Assembly (NCBI RefSeq): GCF_000424285.1
Contig: NZ_AUJP01000008.1
Coordinates: 62,001 to 126,000 of the forward strand
From: Butyrivibrio sp. MB2005
Lineage (GTDB): Bacteria; Bacillota; Clostridia; Lachnospirales; Lachnospiraceae
Reading direction: 5' to 3'
DNA length: 64,000 bases
The notes below the pieces were generated by a model, which saw only the letters and a program-made list of their open reading frames with translations, made no database searches and had not been told where the DNA came from. A program made the translations under genes and the position numbers. Numbering within the stretch: position 1 is the stretch's first letter; every line of letters begins with the position of its first letter. Positions 8,803 through 17,690 of the stretch are shown one piece after another.

Positions 8803-9360
8803 TCAGAGATCGGAGCTTTCAGATTCTTCTAAAGCCATAGCAGCCTTTTTGGCTTCTTTCTCAGCTTTGTTTCTTTTCCTGAGCTCAGTGAAAAATTCCT
8901 TAAGGATAGCACTGCAATCTTCCTCGAGGACGCCCTTTGTGATCTCAACCTGGTGGTTAAACTCCGGGTTATCAAGAATATTAATGACAGTTCCGCCTGA
9001 GCCTGCCTTGGGACTCAATGCGCCCATAACAACTCTGGGGATTCGGGACTGAACAATTGCGCCTGCGCACATCTGACAGGGTTCTAATGTAACATATAGG
9101 GTACAGTCCTCAAGTCTCCAGTCCCCCATTTTCCTGCAAGCCTTTTTTATGGCTGTTATCTCAGCGTGACAAAGTACGGATTTATCGGTGTTTCGCCTGT
9201 TGTAGCCGCGGCCTATGATCTTACCTTCATAGACGATGACGCAGCCGATTGGCACTTCACCAAGTTCTATAGCCTTTCTTGCCTGGGCAAGGGCAGCTTT
9301 CATGTACTTTTTATCAAGCTTTTCTCTGAGAAGTTCATCAGAGAGGTTCTTATCAGCCAT
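8803..9360 (-). CDS. tadA: tRNA-specific adenosine deaminase TadA
   Basis: Deaminates A34 to inosine in the tRNA-Arg anticodon. The cytidine/deoxycytidylate deaminase zinc site is visible as CHAEITAI (His and catalytic Glu) and PCQMCAGAI (two Cys). The 185-aa protein has a charged C-terminal tail rich in Lys and Glu beyond the usual end. ATG 9360 has AGGAG upstream. The open frame runs further 5-prime, but that would enter the SRP RNA gene, so the longer start is rejected. It shares the region with the divergently oriented SRP RNA gene, a pairing seen in many Firmicutes. Confidence 0.95.
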   Translation of the reverse strand: MADKNLSDELLREKLDKKYMKAALAQARKAIELGEVPIGCVIVYEGKIIGRGYNRRNTDKSVLCHAEITAIKKACRKMGDWRLEDCTLYVTLEPCQMCAGAIVQSRIPRVVMGALSPKAGSGGTVINILDNPEFNHQVEITKGVLEEDCSAILKEFFTELRKRNKAEKEAKKAAMALEESESSDL

Positions 9361-9402
9361 AAAGAATTGCTCCTGTAACATACCCGGATTCAACATAAAT
9401 AA

Positions 9403-9431
9403 TTGACAATCGGGTAAGGTTTGCGTATTAT
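9403..9431 (+). promoter_or_regulatory. strong promoter of the SRP RNA gene
   Basis: TTGACA (9403-9408), exactly 17 bp, then TATTAT (9426-9431). The predicted start falls around 9438-9444, just before the 4.5S-like RNA. Confidence 0.8.
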
Positions 9432-9451
9432 TTAAAAATGACGGTCTTGTA

Positions 9452-9586
9452 ATGGGTGCATGCATCCGTGCGGATTTGGGTCTTATGCAATGAGAACCCA
9501 CGAACCGTGTCAGGTCGGGAACGAAGCAGCACTAAGAGGAATTTCTCATGTGTTGTAAGGTAGCCTGGGTTCGCCGCATGCATCCT
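9452..9586 (+). ncRNA. ffs: signal recognition particle RNA, small bacterial type
   Basis: Scaffold RNA for Ffh that targets nascent membrane and secreted proteins. The universally conserved helix 8 region is clear: GTCAGGTC, a GGGAAC-type tetraloop region, then GAAGCAGC (about 9509-9531). The 5-prime GGGTGCATGC pairs with the 3-prime GCATGCATCC to close the long hairpin. Length is about 130 nt with no room for an Alu domain, so this is the short form, not the 270-nt Bacillus scRNA type. The exact ends are estimated from base pairing. Confidence 0.92.
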
Positions 9587-9626
9587 TTACAGGATCGTCA
9601 AATTTTATTTGACGATCCTGTAAAGG
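9584..9626. terminator. 20-bp perfect hairpin between ffs and pncB
   Basis: Arms 9584-9603 and 9607-9626 are perfectly complementary with a 3-nt loop. The stem is very stable but lacks a long T run on either strand. It sits at the 3-prime ends of both the SRP RNA and the minus-strand pncB, so it likely ends both transcripts or protects them from decay. Confidence 0.75.
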
Positions 9627-9627
9627 T

Positions 9628-11103
9628 TTACCTCTCTACGTCTGTCATGTCGACGCCACTCATCTGATCGAGAAGCTTCATCTTTGTATCATAGAGTCTC
9701 TTGGAGAGATCTACATGCACTGAGTGAGGATTGAAAAGACGTCTTGTGGCATCCCATAAAGTTTCCTGCTCTTCGAGGCAGTACTTACGAATATCCATTG
9801 TTTTGGGAGATTCATATACACATTCACCATTTTTGAAAATAGGAACCATGATCTCGCGAAGAGTAAATGAACCTGCGGGAAGAAGTGTCTTTTTCCAGGG
9901 CTCAAGGGGATCGAAGAGGAGAAGCTGCTTATCCTCGGTAAATGTCTCGTGCTCAAGACAGATGAGGTCAGCCTTAACCTTGCCGTTTGCCTTCTCATAA
10001 ACTCTGTAGATCTTCTTGTTTCCGGGATTTGTGATCTTCTCGGAATTCTCTGAAAGCTTGATCTTGGGCTCAAAACTGCCATCTTCACCCATAACTGCAG
10101 CAAGCTTATAAACGCCGCCAAATGACGGATTATCCTTAGCTGTGATAAGGTGAGTACCTACGCCCCAGGATGTGATTGCTGCGCCCTGAGTCTTAAGTGA
10201 AGTGATAAGATACTCATCAAGGTCATTGGATGCAGAGATAACAGCATCAGGGAAGCCTGCTTCATCCAGCATTTTTCTTGCTTCCTTTGAAAGATAAGCA
10301 AGGTCTCCGCTGTCGAGACGGATTCCGTAGAAGCTAAGGTCGATTCCCTCTTCCTTCATCTCCTTAAATACTCTGATAGCATTGGGTACACCTGATTTTA
10401 ATGTGTCATAGGTGTCAACAAGAAGGATACATGCTGAAGGATAAAGCTTTGCATAAGTCTTAAATGCTGTGTACTCATCAGGGAAACTCATGATCCAGCT
10501 GTGAGCGTGTGTTCCTTTAACCGGAACATCAAAAAGCTGACCGCAAAGAACGTTACTTGTTCCAACGCATCCGCCGATAACTGCAGCTCTTGCGCCATAG
10601 GTACCTGCATCGGGACCCTGTGCGCGTCTTAAACCAAATTCCATTATTCCGTCGCCCTGTGCAGCATAGCAGATACGTGCTGACTTTGTGGCGATAAGTG
10701 ACTGGTGATTTATTATATTAAGGATAGCGGTCTCAATAAGCTGAGCTTCCATGATGGGAGCTATAACCTTTACAAGGGGCTCTCTGGGGAAAATGATTGT
10801 TCCCTCGGGAATTGAATAAATATCTCCGCTGAATTTGAAATCTCTTAAGTAGTCCAGGAAATCTTCATCAAAGATACCAACACTTCTAAGATATTCGATA
10901 TCCTCATCATCGAAGTGAAGTTCCTTAATATATTTGATAAGCTGCTCTAAACCGGCCATGATTGAATAGCCGCCGCCAAAGGGATTGTTTCTGAAAAAAG
11001 CATCGAAGATAACAGTCTCGTTCTGAGACTTGTTCTTGAAGTAGCCCTGCATCATTGTGAGTTCGTACAGGTCAGTGAGTAGAGTCAGATTCTGTCTGTC
11101 CAT
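9628..11103 (-). CDS. pncB: nicotinate phosphoribosyltransferase
   Basis: Converts nicotinate and PRPP to nicotinate mononucleotide in the NAD salvage pathway. The 491-aa protein begins with the family's LLTDLYELTMMQGYF segment and shows conserved features through the barrel: FGLRRAQGPDAG, KGTHAHSW (the active-site His region) and IRLDSGDL. Length fits the long bacterial PncB form. It is monocistronic on the minus strand, ending at the strong hairpin next to ffs. Confidence 0.95.
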   Translation of the reverse strand: MDRQNLTLLTDLYELTMMQGYFKNKSQNETVIFDAFFRNNPFGGGYSIMAGLEQLIKYIKELHFDDEDIEYLRSVGIFDEDFLDYLRDFKFSGDIYSIPEGTIIFPREPLVKVIAPIMEAQLIETAILNIINHQSLIATKSARICYAAQGDGIMEFGLRRAQGPDAGTYGARAAVIGGCVGTSNVLCGQLFDVPVKGTHAHSWIMSFPDEYTAFKTYAKLYPSACILLVDTYDTLKSGVPNAIRVFKEMKEEGIDLSFYGIRLDSGDLAYLSKEARKMLDEAGFPDAVISASNDLDEYLITSLKTQGAAITSWGVGTHLITAKDNPSFGGVYKLAAVMGEDGSFEPKIKLSENSEKITNPGNKKIYRVYEKANGKVKADLICLEHETFTEDKQLLLFDPLEPWKKTLLPAGSFTLREIMVPIFKNGECVYESPKTMDIRKYCLEEQETLWDATRRLFNPHSVHVDLSKRLYDTKMKLLDQMSGVDMTDVER

Positions 11104-11266
11104 AATTACCCCCGTTTGCGAAATGCATCTTAAGATTTTGATGTGATATTCGCAAATCCTTTTTTAATTTGATTTTCGGATAAAATATCCAAATACAATA
11201 ATACTACCAGAATGCATTAACTGTCATTGTTTTTTCATTGTAGTTATATTAAAATTAATAGGCTTT

Positions 11267-11275
11267 TGATATAAT
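11267..11275 (+). promoter_or_regulatory. extended -10 promoter for xpaC-telA
   Basis: TGATATAAT matches the extended -10 form TGnTATAAT. It lies 42 bp before the xpaC start, and no good -35 is present, as expected for this class. Confidence 0.6.
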
Positions 11276-11316
11276 GTCAGATAGTGGTTTAGTCTGATTA
11301 ATCATGAGGTTTTGAT

Positions 11317-12699
11317 ATGGGAGAATACGATAACTTACTAAATACCGGTAATGAGATAGTTAAAGAGGTCAATAAGGCTATAAGTACCGGAGATTATAGC
11401 AGTCTTGGGGATACGATCAGAGTCCAGGTTCAGGACGCAGTCAAGAAGGCAACAGAGAATCAGGGCCAGAACTTCCAGGGCAGAGCTTCTGCTCCGAGGA
11501 CAGTTACATATTCAAGCGGAAAAGTAGTTCCAATGCGTGGACGTGTTTTCAGTACACCGTTCTTTTCATCAATGGCTTCAAAGTCCAAGGGCATAGGTAA
11601 GATAATTGCCGGTTCCATAGGCTCATTTTTCTTTGGAACATGGGGGCTTCTGTTCATGCTTGGAGCGCTGCTGAACGTTGAGAGCACTTTTATTCCTTTT
11701 TTGGTATTCGCTCTTCTTACAGCTCTTAATGTTTTTCTTATTTCCAGAGGTGTTAAGGATAATAAGCTTGCCAAGGCATATAAAAAATACGGTAACATCC
11801 TTGGTAATTCAGAGTATTTTGCAGTACGAGATCTTGCGGTTGCAGCAGGAGAGATGTCAGATTCAGTTCTTAAGAATATAAAGAACATGATGAAAAAAGG
11901 CTTCCTTCCTCAGGCCCGTCTCGACAGCGCTGAGACCACTGTAATGCTTACACAGAGAGCTTATGACAGATATCTCAATGCTGAGGTGGACAGACAGGAG
12001 AGAGAACGCAGACAGAGACAGGAAGAGATGCAGGGTTCACTTCAGAGGAATCAGACAGAGCAGCCTGCAGATGGCGGACTTTCCGGAATCATGAAGGAAG
12101 GTAACGATTACCTTAATCAGATCAGGAAAATAAATGAAGCAATACCCGGCGATGAGATGAGTTCTAAGCTCTATCAGCTTGAAAATATTATGAGCAGGAT
12201 TTTCTCACAGGTTGAGAAACAGCCTGAGTGCGCAGATGATCTCAGGAAATTCATGAATTATTATCTGCCCACCACAACAAAGCTTCTAAACGCATACGTT
12301 GATCTTGATAAGCAGCCTGAGGTTGGTAACAACATAGCTCAGACAAAGCGAGAGATTGAGGATGCGATAGATGTTATAAACAGTGCTTTTGAGAATTTGC
12401 TGGATAGTCTTTTCCAGGATATGGCATGGGATATTTCATCAGACATATCTGTTATGAAGACAATGATGGCACAGGATGGTCTTACAGAGGACGGTCTTAG
12501 AAGCGCTTTGCAGAATTCCGGATCAGAGACTCCGGTAGCGCAGACAGCTACAGCAGCTCAGGCAGCTCCTATGGCAGCAGCCCAGGCAGCACCTGCATCA
12601 ACCATGCAGATGGAGACAGCCATGGCTCAGGCTGCACAGACAGCGCAGGCAGTAGCACCTGCAGCACAGGAACAGACAAAAGTAGAATTAAAATTCTAA
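11317..12699 (+). CDS. XpaC-family membrane protein (partner of TelA)
   Basis: A 460-aa protein whose central part resembles the XpaC family (named for 5-bromo-4-chloroindolyl phosphate hydrolysis). There are two adjacent membrane helices at about residues 100-145, then a cytosolic stretch (SRGVKDNKLAKAYKKYGN) and a coiled-coil region. The last 60 residues are an Ala/Gln/Met-rich low-complexity tail. XpaC is often encoded directly upstream of telA, as here, and the pair is linked with resistance to envelope stress or toxic anions; the mechanism is unknown. ATG 11317 has GAGG eight bases upstream. Confidence 0.75.
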   Translation: MGEYDNLLNTGNEIVKEVNKAISTGDYSSLGDTIRVQVQDAVKKATENQGQNFQGRASAPRTVTYSSGKVVPMRGRVFSTPFFSSMASKSKGIGKIIAGSIGSFFFGTWGLLFMLGALLNVESTFIPFLVFALLTALNVFLISRGVKDNKLAKAYKKYGNILGNSEYFAVRDLAVAAGEMSDSVLKNIKNMMKKGFLPQARLDSAETTVMLTQRAYDRYLNAEVDRQERERRQRQEEMQGSLQRNQTEQPADGGLSGIMKEGNDYLNQIRKINEAIPGDEMSSKLYQLENIMSRIFSQVEKQPECADDLRKFMNYYLPTTTKLLNAYVDLDKQPEVGNNIAQTKREIEDAIDVINSAFENLLDSLFQDMAWDISSDISVMKTMMAQDGLTEDGLRSALQNSGSETPVAQTATAAQAAPMAAAQAAPASTMQMETAMAQAAQTAQAVAPAAQEQTKVELKF

Positions 12700-12707
12700 G
12701 GGGAGCT

Positions 12708-12762
12708 GGGGACCGTTCGAAGTTGCGAAGCAGCGAGTTACGGACCCCGTATCCGAACGGAT
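12708..12762. repeat. stem-loop-rich intergenic element between xpaC and telA
   Basis: GGGGACCGT (12708-12716) pairs with ACGGACCCC (12740-12748) with one central mismatch and encloses a small GTTGC/GCAGC hairpin. A second hairpin ATCCG/CGGAT (12751-12762) follows. It lacks a T tract, so it is more likely an mRNA processing or stabilising structure, or a dispersed repeat, than a terminator. Confidence 0.45.
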
Positions 12763-12803
12763 TCGGTCAGAAAAAAATATTGTTTATGGAGGAGGATTTA
12801 TAA

Positions 12804-13970
12804 ATGGCAGACGAATTCAAAGAGTTTGAGAACTCGGCACCGACATTATCATTTGGGGCAGCAGCAGAGGAGCCCGCACCGGCACCGGCCGCAGCAGAGG
12901 CACAGGCAGCACCTGTATCACCTATTGAGGCTATGGCAAAAGAAGCTAACCTCAGTGAAGAAGAGATGAAGCAGGTAGATGCTTTTGTAGATCAGATCGA
13001 TCTTAAGAATTCTCAGGCTGTAATGAACTACGGCGCAGGTACTCAGAAGAAGATGGCAGATTTCTCAGAGAAGGCCATCGACAATGTTCGCACAAAGGAC
13101 ATGGGACAGGTAGGTGACATGATCGCCGGTCTTGTTACTGAGCTTAAGAACTTTGATGTTGAAGAGGATGAGAAGGGAATCATCGCTCTTTTCAAAAAGG
13201 GATCAAACAAGCTCAACGTTATGAAGGCAAAATATGCCAAGGTTGAGACAAACGTTGAGACCATCAGCCGCGAGCTTGAGCGTCATGAGCAGCAGCTCAT
13301 GAAGGACGTTGCGGTTCTCGATAATATGTATGATCTGAATCTCAACTATTACAAAGAGCTTTCAATGTACATCATTGCAGGTAAGAAGAAGCTTGAGCAG
13401 GTTCGAGCTACTGATCTTGTTGAAGCTCAGAAGAAGGCAGAGCAGTCAGGACTTCCTGAAGATGCTCAGGCAGCAAGAGATCTTGCATCTCTTTGCGACA
13501 GATTTGAGAAGAAGATCTATGACCTTGAGCTTACACGTACAATCGCTATGCAGACAGGTCCTCAGATCCGTATGGTACAGAGCGCTGACACCACAATGGC
13601 TGAGAAGATCCAGTCCACACTTGTTAACACTATTCCGCTTTGGAAGAACCAGATGGTTATCGCTATCGGTATCGAGCACTCAGCACAGGCTGCTAAGGCA
13701 GAGCGTGAAGTTAACAACATGACAAACGAGCTTCTTAGAAAGAATGCCGATGCTCTTAAGGTTGCATCTATTGAGGCAGCTAAGGAATCTGAGAGAGGTA
13801 TCGTAGATATCGAGACCCTTAAGCACACCAATGAGACTCTCATCACTACTCTTGATGAAGTTATGAAGATTCAGACAGAGGGTAAGGAGAAGCGTAAGGC
13901 AGCAGAAGCTGAGCTTACTCAGATCGAAGGACAGCTTCGTGAAAAGCTTCTTCAGGCATCAAAGAACTGA
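12804..13970 (+). CDS. TelA-family toxic anion resistance protein
   Basis: A 388-aa soluble protein of the TelA (toxic anion resistance) family, rich in predicted coiled coil. The characteristic core runs from about residue 60 to the end, including LFKKGSNKLNVMKAKYAKVE and LNLNYYKELSMYIIAGKKKL. The first 45 residues are an Ala/Pro-rich linker. Relatives affect tellurite, bacteriocin and envelope-stress tolerance. An AGGAGG site precedes ATG 12804. It is likely co-transcribed with xpaC; the Ala/Pro/Gln-rich ends of both proteins may reflect interaction tails, which is inference. Confidence 0.88.
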   Translation: MADEFKEFENSAPTLSFGAAAEEPAPAPAAAEAQAAPVSPIEAMAKEANLSEEEMKQVDAFVDQIDLKNSQAVMNYGAGTQKKMADFSEKAIDNVRTKDMGQVGDMIAGLVTELKNFDVEEDEKGIIALFKKGSNKLNVMKAKYAKVETNVETISRELERHEQQLMKDVAVLDNMYDLNLNYYKELSMYIIAGKKKLEQVRATDLVEAQKKAEQSGLPEDAQAARDLASLCDRFEKKIYDLELTRTIAMQTGPQIRMVQSADTTMAEKIQSTLVNTIPLWKNQMVIAIGIEHSAQAAKAEREVNNMTNELLRKNADALKVASIEAAKESERGIVDIETLKHTNETLITTLDEVMKIQTEGKEKRKAAEAELTQIEGQLREKLLQASKN

Positions 13971-14024
13971 CATAATAAGGCGCAAAGCGCATAATTTTAG
14001 GCAATATTAGGAAGGTATTTTACA

Positions 14025-15200
14025 ATGGAACAGAAAATGAAGGAAGAAGTCCTTGCCGGTTTTGGTAAGGTATTCGGGGAGACAGAAGGCGTTAAGGCTT
14101 ATTTTGCACCCGGAAGAGTTAATCTTATCGGAGAGCATACCGATTATAACGGAGGCCACGTTTTTCCCTGTGCTCTTACCATAGGAACATATGGAGCAGC
14201 AGCTAAGAGAAATGACAGAAAAATGCGTTTCTTTTCCATGAACTTTGATAACTCTAAGGTGATCGAAGGTTCACTGGATGATATTGATAGCTCCAGAAAT
14301 GCCGGATGGACAGCATATCCTGCAGGTGTTGTATGGGCTTTTGAGCAGAGAGGCTTTAAACTTGATACAGGTTTCGACCTTTGCATCTATGGAAATATTC
14401 CTAACGGATCAGGGCTTTCATCATCTGCATCTCTTGAGGTTCTCACAGGATTTATCTTAAGAGATCTGTATGGTTTTGATGTTACTAATCAGGACCTTGC
14501 TCTTATAGGACAGTATTCCGAGAACAACTTCAACGGTTGCAACTGTGGTATTATGGATCAGTTTGCCGTAGCCATGGGAAAAGAGGACAATGCTATTTTC
14601 CTTGATACAGCTGATCTTTCATTTGAATATGCACCCATAAGTCTTAAGGGAGCCAAGATCGTAATAGCTAATACCAATAAGAAGCATAAGCTCACTGATT
14701 CTCAGTACAATGCTAGAAGAAGCGCCTGCGAGAAGGCACTTTCAGAGCTTCAGACAGTATGCGATATAAAGGGACTGGGAGATCTTTCACCTGAGGAATT
14801 TGAGGCACATAAGGATGCTATCAAGGATGATGATCGCAGGATCAAGGCTAAGCATGCGGTATATGAGAACCAGCGCACTATTGATGCTGTAGCAGCTCTT
14901 AAGGCAGGAGATCTTACAAAATTCGGTCAGCTTATGAATGCATCTCACGTATCACTTCGTGATGACTATGATGTTACAGGCATTGAGCTTGATACCCTTG
15001 CTGAGGAAGCATGGAAGATTCCCGGTGTCATCGGTTCACGTATGACAGGCGGCGGATTTGGCGGCTGCACAGTTTCTATTGTTAAGGACGAAGCAGTTGA
15101 AGAATTCAAAGAGAAGGTTGGAAAAGCGTATCTTGATAAGATCGGCTATGAAGCTGCCTTCTACACTGTAGAAATCGGTGATGGCCCGACAATACTCTAA
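14025..15200 (+). CDS. galK: galactokinase
   Basis: Phosphorylates alpha-D-galactose to galactose 1-phosphate, the first committed step of the Leloir pathway. All GHMP-kinase marks are present: the galactokinase signature GRVNLIGEHTDYNGG (about residues 29-43), the ATP loop GSGLSSSASLE, and the C-terminal GGGFGGCT. Length (391 aa) is typical. galT and galE are not in the window, so the rest of the pathway is encoded elsewhere. AGGAAGG precedes the start. Confidence 0.96.
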   Translation: MEQKMKEEVLAGFGKVFGETEGVKAYFAPGRVNLIGEHTDYNGGHVFPCALTIGTYGAAAKRNDRKMRFFSMNFDNSKVIEGSLDDIDSSRNAGWTAYPAGVVWAFEQRGFKLDTGFDLCIYGNIPNGSGLSSSASLEVLTGFILRDLYGFDVTNQDLALIGQYSENNFNGCNCGIMDQFAVAMGKEDNAIFLDTADLSFEYAPISLKGAKIVIANTNKKHKLTDSQYNARRSACEKALSELQTVCDIKGLGDLSPEEFEAHKDAIKDDDRRIKAKHAVYENQRTIDAVAALKAGDLTKFGQLMNASHVSLRDDYDVTGIELDTLAEEAWKIPGVIGSRMTGGGFGGCTVSIVKDEAVEEFKEKVGKAYLDKIGYEAAFYTVEIGDGPTIL

Positions 15201-15206
15201 AAAGAA

Positions 15207-15237
15207 ACTCCTTACAGAGATTCTGTAAGGAGTCTTT
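15207..15237. terminator. terminator shared by galK and the opposing gene
   Basis: ACTCCTTACAGA (15207-15218) and TCTGTAAGGAGT (15222-15233) form a perfect 12-bp stem followed by CTTTT. The stem also encodes the last residues and stop codon of the minus-strand gene. Confidence 0.85.
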
Positions 15238-15832
15238 TAATTTGGTCTTTGCTAAGAGAACGAAGCTCCTCTGCCACAGGTAAAAGAGCGGAGATTTTTT
15301 CTTTTTTCTCTGAGTCTGACAACTCAAGTTTGTTTTGATAGAGATCGGTAAGAAGCTTATATGTGCCGGTTACATCGGTTCCGGTGTCCGTTGCGAATTC
15401 AAGAACAGTAGTTGCTTCTTTATATAATTTTGCATCATACAGGAGCTTGCCCCATTTTTGCAGGTTTGTTACAAGGGTTGTGTAATTCTGATCGTATCTC
15501 GTCAGCTCTGTAATATTTGGAGCTCCGTATTCAAGTTTAAGGTCCGTATTGGTAAAGCCTGTAAGATTAACGACCTTTTGATCTGCTAGGGATTTGATGA
15601 CCTTCTCGCAGTACCTGGATTCATCATCATCAAGCGCTCCGAAGGGAAGAGCTTCTATAGGAATCTTTATATAATTAAGATTATCAAGGGGTTTTCTTCT
15701 TGTGAAATTCGCTTTACGCTCCTTTTCCCAGAAGTCAGCTTCCTTGGATTCTATCTTATAACTGGTTCTTCTGATGGCAATCTGCGTGATCAGAACCAGC
15801 AGTATAAAGCTTGTAAAAAAAGGCATCTTCAT
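15212..15832 (-). CDS. membrane-anchored hypothetical protein
   Basis: A 206-aa protein not assigned to a named family. Residues 4-20 form one hydrophobic anchor; the rest is soluble, with the second half helical and reminiscent of TPR-like pairs (WGKLLYDAKLYKEATTVLEF, then LLTDLYQNKLELSDSEKK). It would face the outside or the cytosol depending on orientation, which I cannot decide. AAAGG lies about 10 bases before ATG 15832. The start is only 35 bp from the divergent start of the small membrane peptide, so their promoters must overlap. The 3-prime end is embedded in the galK terminator. Confidence 0.7.
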   Translation of the reverse strand: MKMPFFTSFILLVLITQIAIRRTSYKIESKEADFWEKERKANFTRRKPLDNLNYIKIPIEALPFGALDDDESRYCEKVIKSLADQKVVNLTGFTNTDLKLEYGAPNITELTRYDQNYTTLVTNLQKWGKLLYDAKLYKEATTVLEFATDTGTDVTGTYKLLTDLYQNKLELSDSEKKEKISALLPVAEELRSLSKDQIKRLLTESL

Positions 15833-15867
15833 ATATAATATCCTTTCAGAAAATGAGGAGATAAATT

Positions 15868-15981
15868 ATGTTAAAGTTTTTTAATTCCGGTAAAAATAAA
15901 AAGCTTATTTCAGCAATTATTATTATCGTACTTATCCTTGCACTCGTTATTCCTCTTGCAAGTAGTGCGCTTTCATTCTGA
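15868..15981 (+). CDS. 37-residue single-span membrane peptide
   Basis: ATG 15868 has GAGGAG eight bases upstream and the frame closes at TGA 15979-15981. The peptide starts MLKFFNSGKNKKLIS and continues into about 20 hydrophobic residues (AIIIIVLILALVIPLA), the layout of a small positive-inside membrane peptide. It lies 38 bp before the VanW-family gene and could be the first gene of that operon. I know no named family; support is the ribosome site, the gap-filling position and the clean membrane topology. Confidence 0.6.
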   Translation: MLKFFNSGKNKKLISAIIIIVLILALVIPLASSALSF

Positions 15982-16019
15982 TAATAGCACATACCGGATA
16001 GAGGCGAAATGGAGAAGTT

Positions 16020-17678
16020 ATGAAAAAATTTATTTATGGCTTTGTAATGGTGTTAGCTTTTGCTCTTTTTGTTCCAACGGGAAGTGCAAAGGCTTCTTCT
16101 GATACAATCGCAAATGGAATCTTCATAGGTGATGTTGATGTATCCGGAATGACCAAAGAAGAGGCCACTGCTGCAGTAAATTCCTACATCGAAGAGATTG
16201 GGCAGAAAAATATCACTCTGAAGGGTAAGGATGAGACCCAGAGAGTGACAGTTCAGGCAAGTGCCTTTGGGATTGGTTTTGCGAACCCTGAGGTTGTGGA
16301 TGAAGCTTACGGCCTTGGAAAAGAAGGTAATATCATTCAGCGCTATAAGGCCATGAAGGATATTCAGAATAACGGTCATCGCTATGATATCCAGTACTCT
16401 TTTAATGATGATGCTATTTATCAGATTCTTGATGTTGACTGTGCATCTTTCAATGTATCCAAGGTAAATTACACACTGACCAAGACTGATTCGGGATTTG
16501 TGGTATCAGATGGACAGGTTGGATATATCCTTGATGAGAAGAGCTCACTTGCAAATATTAAAAATTATATTCAGAACGAGTGGAATCACGAGGATGGCGA
16601 GATAGATATAGCAATCGAAGAGGATGCTCCTCTTGGAAGCTATGAGGCACTTAGCAAAGTCGGTGATGTACTTGGCACATATACTACAAGCTACAAATCA
16701 TCCGGCTCAGCAAGAAGCGCTAACGTGGCAAACGGATGCTCACTTATTAATGGAAAGACTATATATCCCGGTGAGGAATTCTCTGTACTTGATACGATCA
16801 CACCTTTTACAGAGGCAAATGGATATTTTCCTGCAGGCTCATATCTTAACGGCCTTGTTGTAGAGAGTGTAGGCGGCGGAATCTGCCAGGTATCGACCAC
16901 ACTTTATAACGCAGTTCTGAAGGCAGAGCTTGAAGTTACTGAGAGACATAATCATTCTATGATCATCAATTATGTTGACCCTTCAATGGACGCTGCTATT
17001 GCGGAGTCAGGCGGTAAGAACTTTAAGTTTGTTAACAGCTCGGAATATCCTATTTATATAGAAGGAAGTACTACTTCAGACAAGCATATTACATTTACCA
17101 TATACGGCGTTGAAACAAGACCTTCTTCACACAAGGTTGAGTATAAGAGCGAAGTCCTTGAGACAATACCTGCAGGCGCTGATCAGATTGTTGCGGATGC
17201 AAGTCAGCCCATCGGGTCCATTTCTTCACAGGCAGCTCATATAGGTTATAAGGCTCAGCTTTGGAAGATCACTTATGAAGATGGCGTGGAGACAGGAAGA
17301 GAAGTTATCAACACCAGTAATTATAAGATGGTTCCCAAGATCGTTACAGTTGGAACAGCTACCGGTGATCCTACTGCAGCAGCGCAGATTGCTACAGCCA
17401 TTGCTACAGGCGATATAAATCAGGTTAATGCAGTAGCAGGTGCCATTGCAGCAGTTCAGGCAGCGCAGGCAACAGAAGGTGCTGATGTAGAGGCAGCTCA
17501 GGCAGCAGCTGCGGCAGCAGCGGCAGGAGCAGAAGCACAGCTTGCGGCTCAGCAGGCAGCAGCGGCAGCAGGTGAGACTCCTGCAGAAGCTCCGGCGGAA
17601 GCACCTGCAGAGGCACCCGCAGAAGCGGATCCGGAAGCAGTAACGACAGAGGTTCCTGTAGAGACACCGGAAGGCTGA
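16020..17678 (+). CDS. secreted VanW-family protein with peptidoglycan-binding-like domain
   Basis: A 552-aa exported protein. Residues 1-25 are a signal peptide (ends near GSAKASS). Residues about 30-200 resemble the PG_binding_4 domain that precedes VanW (NGIFIGDVDVSGMTKEEA). The VanW core follows at about 245-360 (GEEFSVLDTITPF, GGGICQVSTTLYNA, ERHNHS), and a G5-like segment at about 370-440. The last 110 residues are Ala/Glu/Pro-rich low complexity with AEAP repeats, likely a wall-spanning tether. VanW proteins are associated with vancomycin clusters and cell-wall biology, but their biochemical role is unsettled. No resistance genes are nearby, so this is a housekeeping envelope protein. 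Confidence 0.88.
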   Translation: MKKFIYGFVMVLAFALFVPTGSAKASSDTIANGIFIGDVDVSGMTKEEATAAVNSYIEEIGQKNITLKGKDETQRVTVQASAFGIGFANPEVVDEAYGLGKEGNIIQRYKAMKDIQNNGHRYDIQYSFNDDAIYQILDVDCASFNVSKVNYTLTKTDSGFVVSDGQVGYILDEKSSLANIKNYIQNEWNHEDGEIDIAIEEDAPLGSYEALSKVGDVLGTYTTSYKSSGSARSANVANGCSLINGKTIYPGEEFSVLDTITPFTEANGYFPAGSYLNGLVVESVGGGICQVSTTLYNAVLKAELEVTERHNHSMIINYVDPSMDAAIAESGGKNFKFVNSSEYPIYIEGSTTSDKHITFTIYGVETRPSSHKVEYKSEVLETIPAGADQIVADASQPIGSISSQAAHIGYKAQLWKITYEDGVETGREVINTSNYKMVPKIVTVGTATGDPTAAAQIATAIATGDINQVNAVAGAIAAVQAAQATEGADVEAAQAAAAAAAAGAEAQLAAQQAAAAAGETPAEAPAEAPAEAPAEADPEAVTTEVPVETPEG

Positions 17679-17690
17679 TGGAGATAAGGA

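Noticed and set aside
8803-9501. Longer tadA start running to 9501
   Set aside because: The extra 47 codons overlap the SRP RNA gene and its promoter, while ATG 9360 has a good ribosome site.
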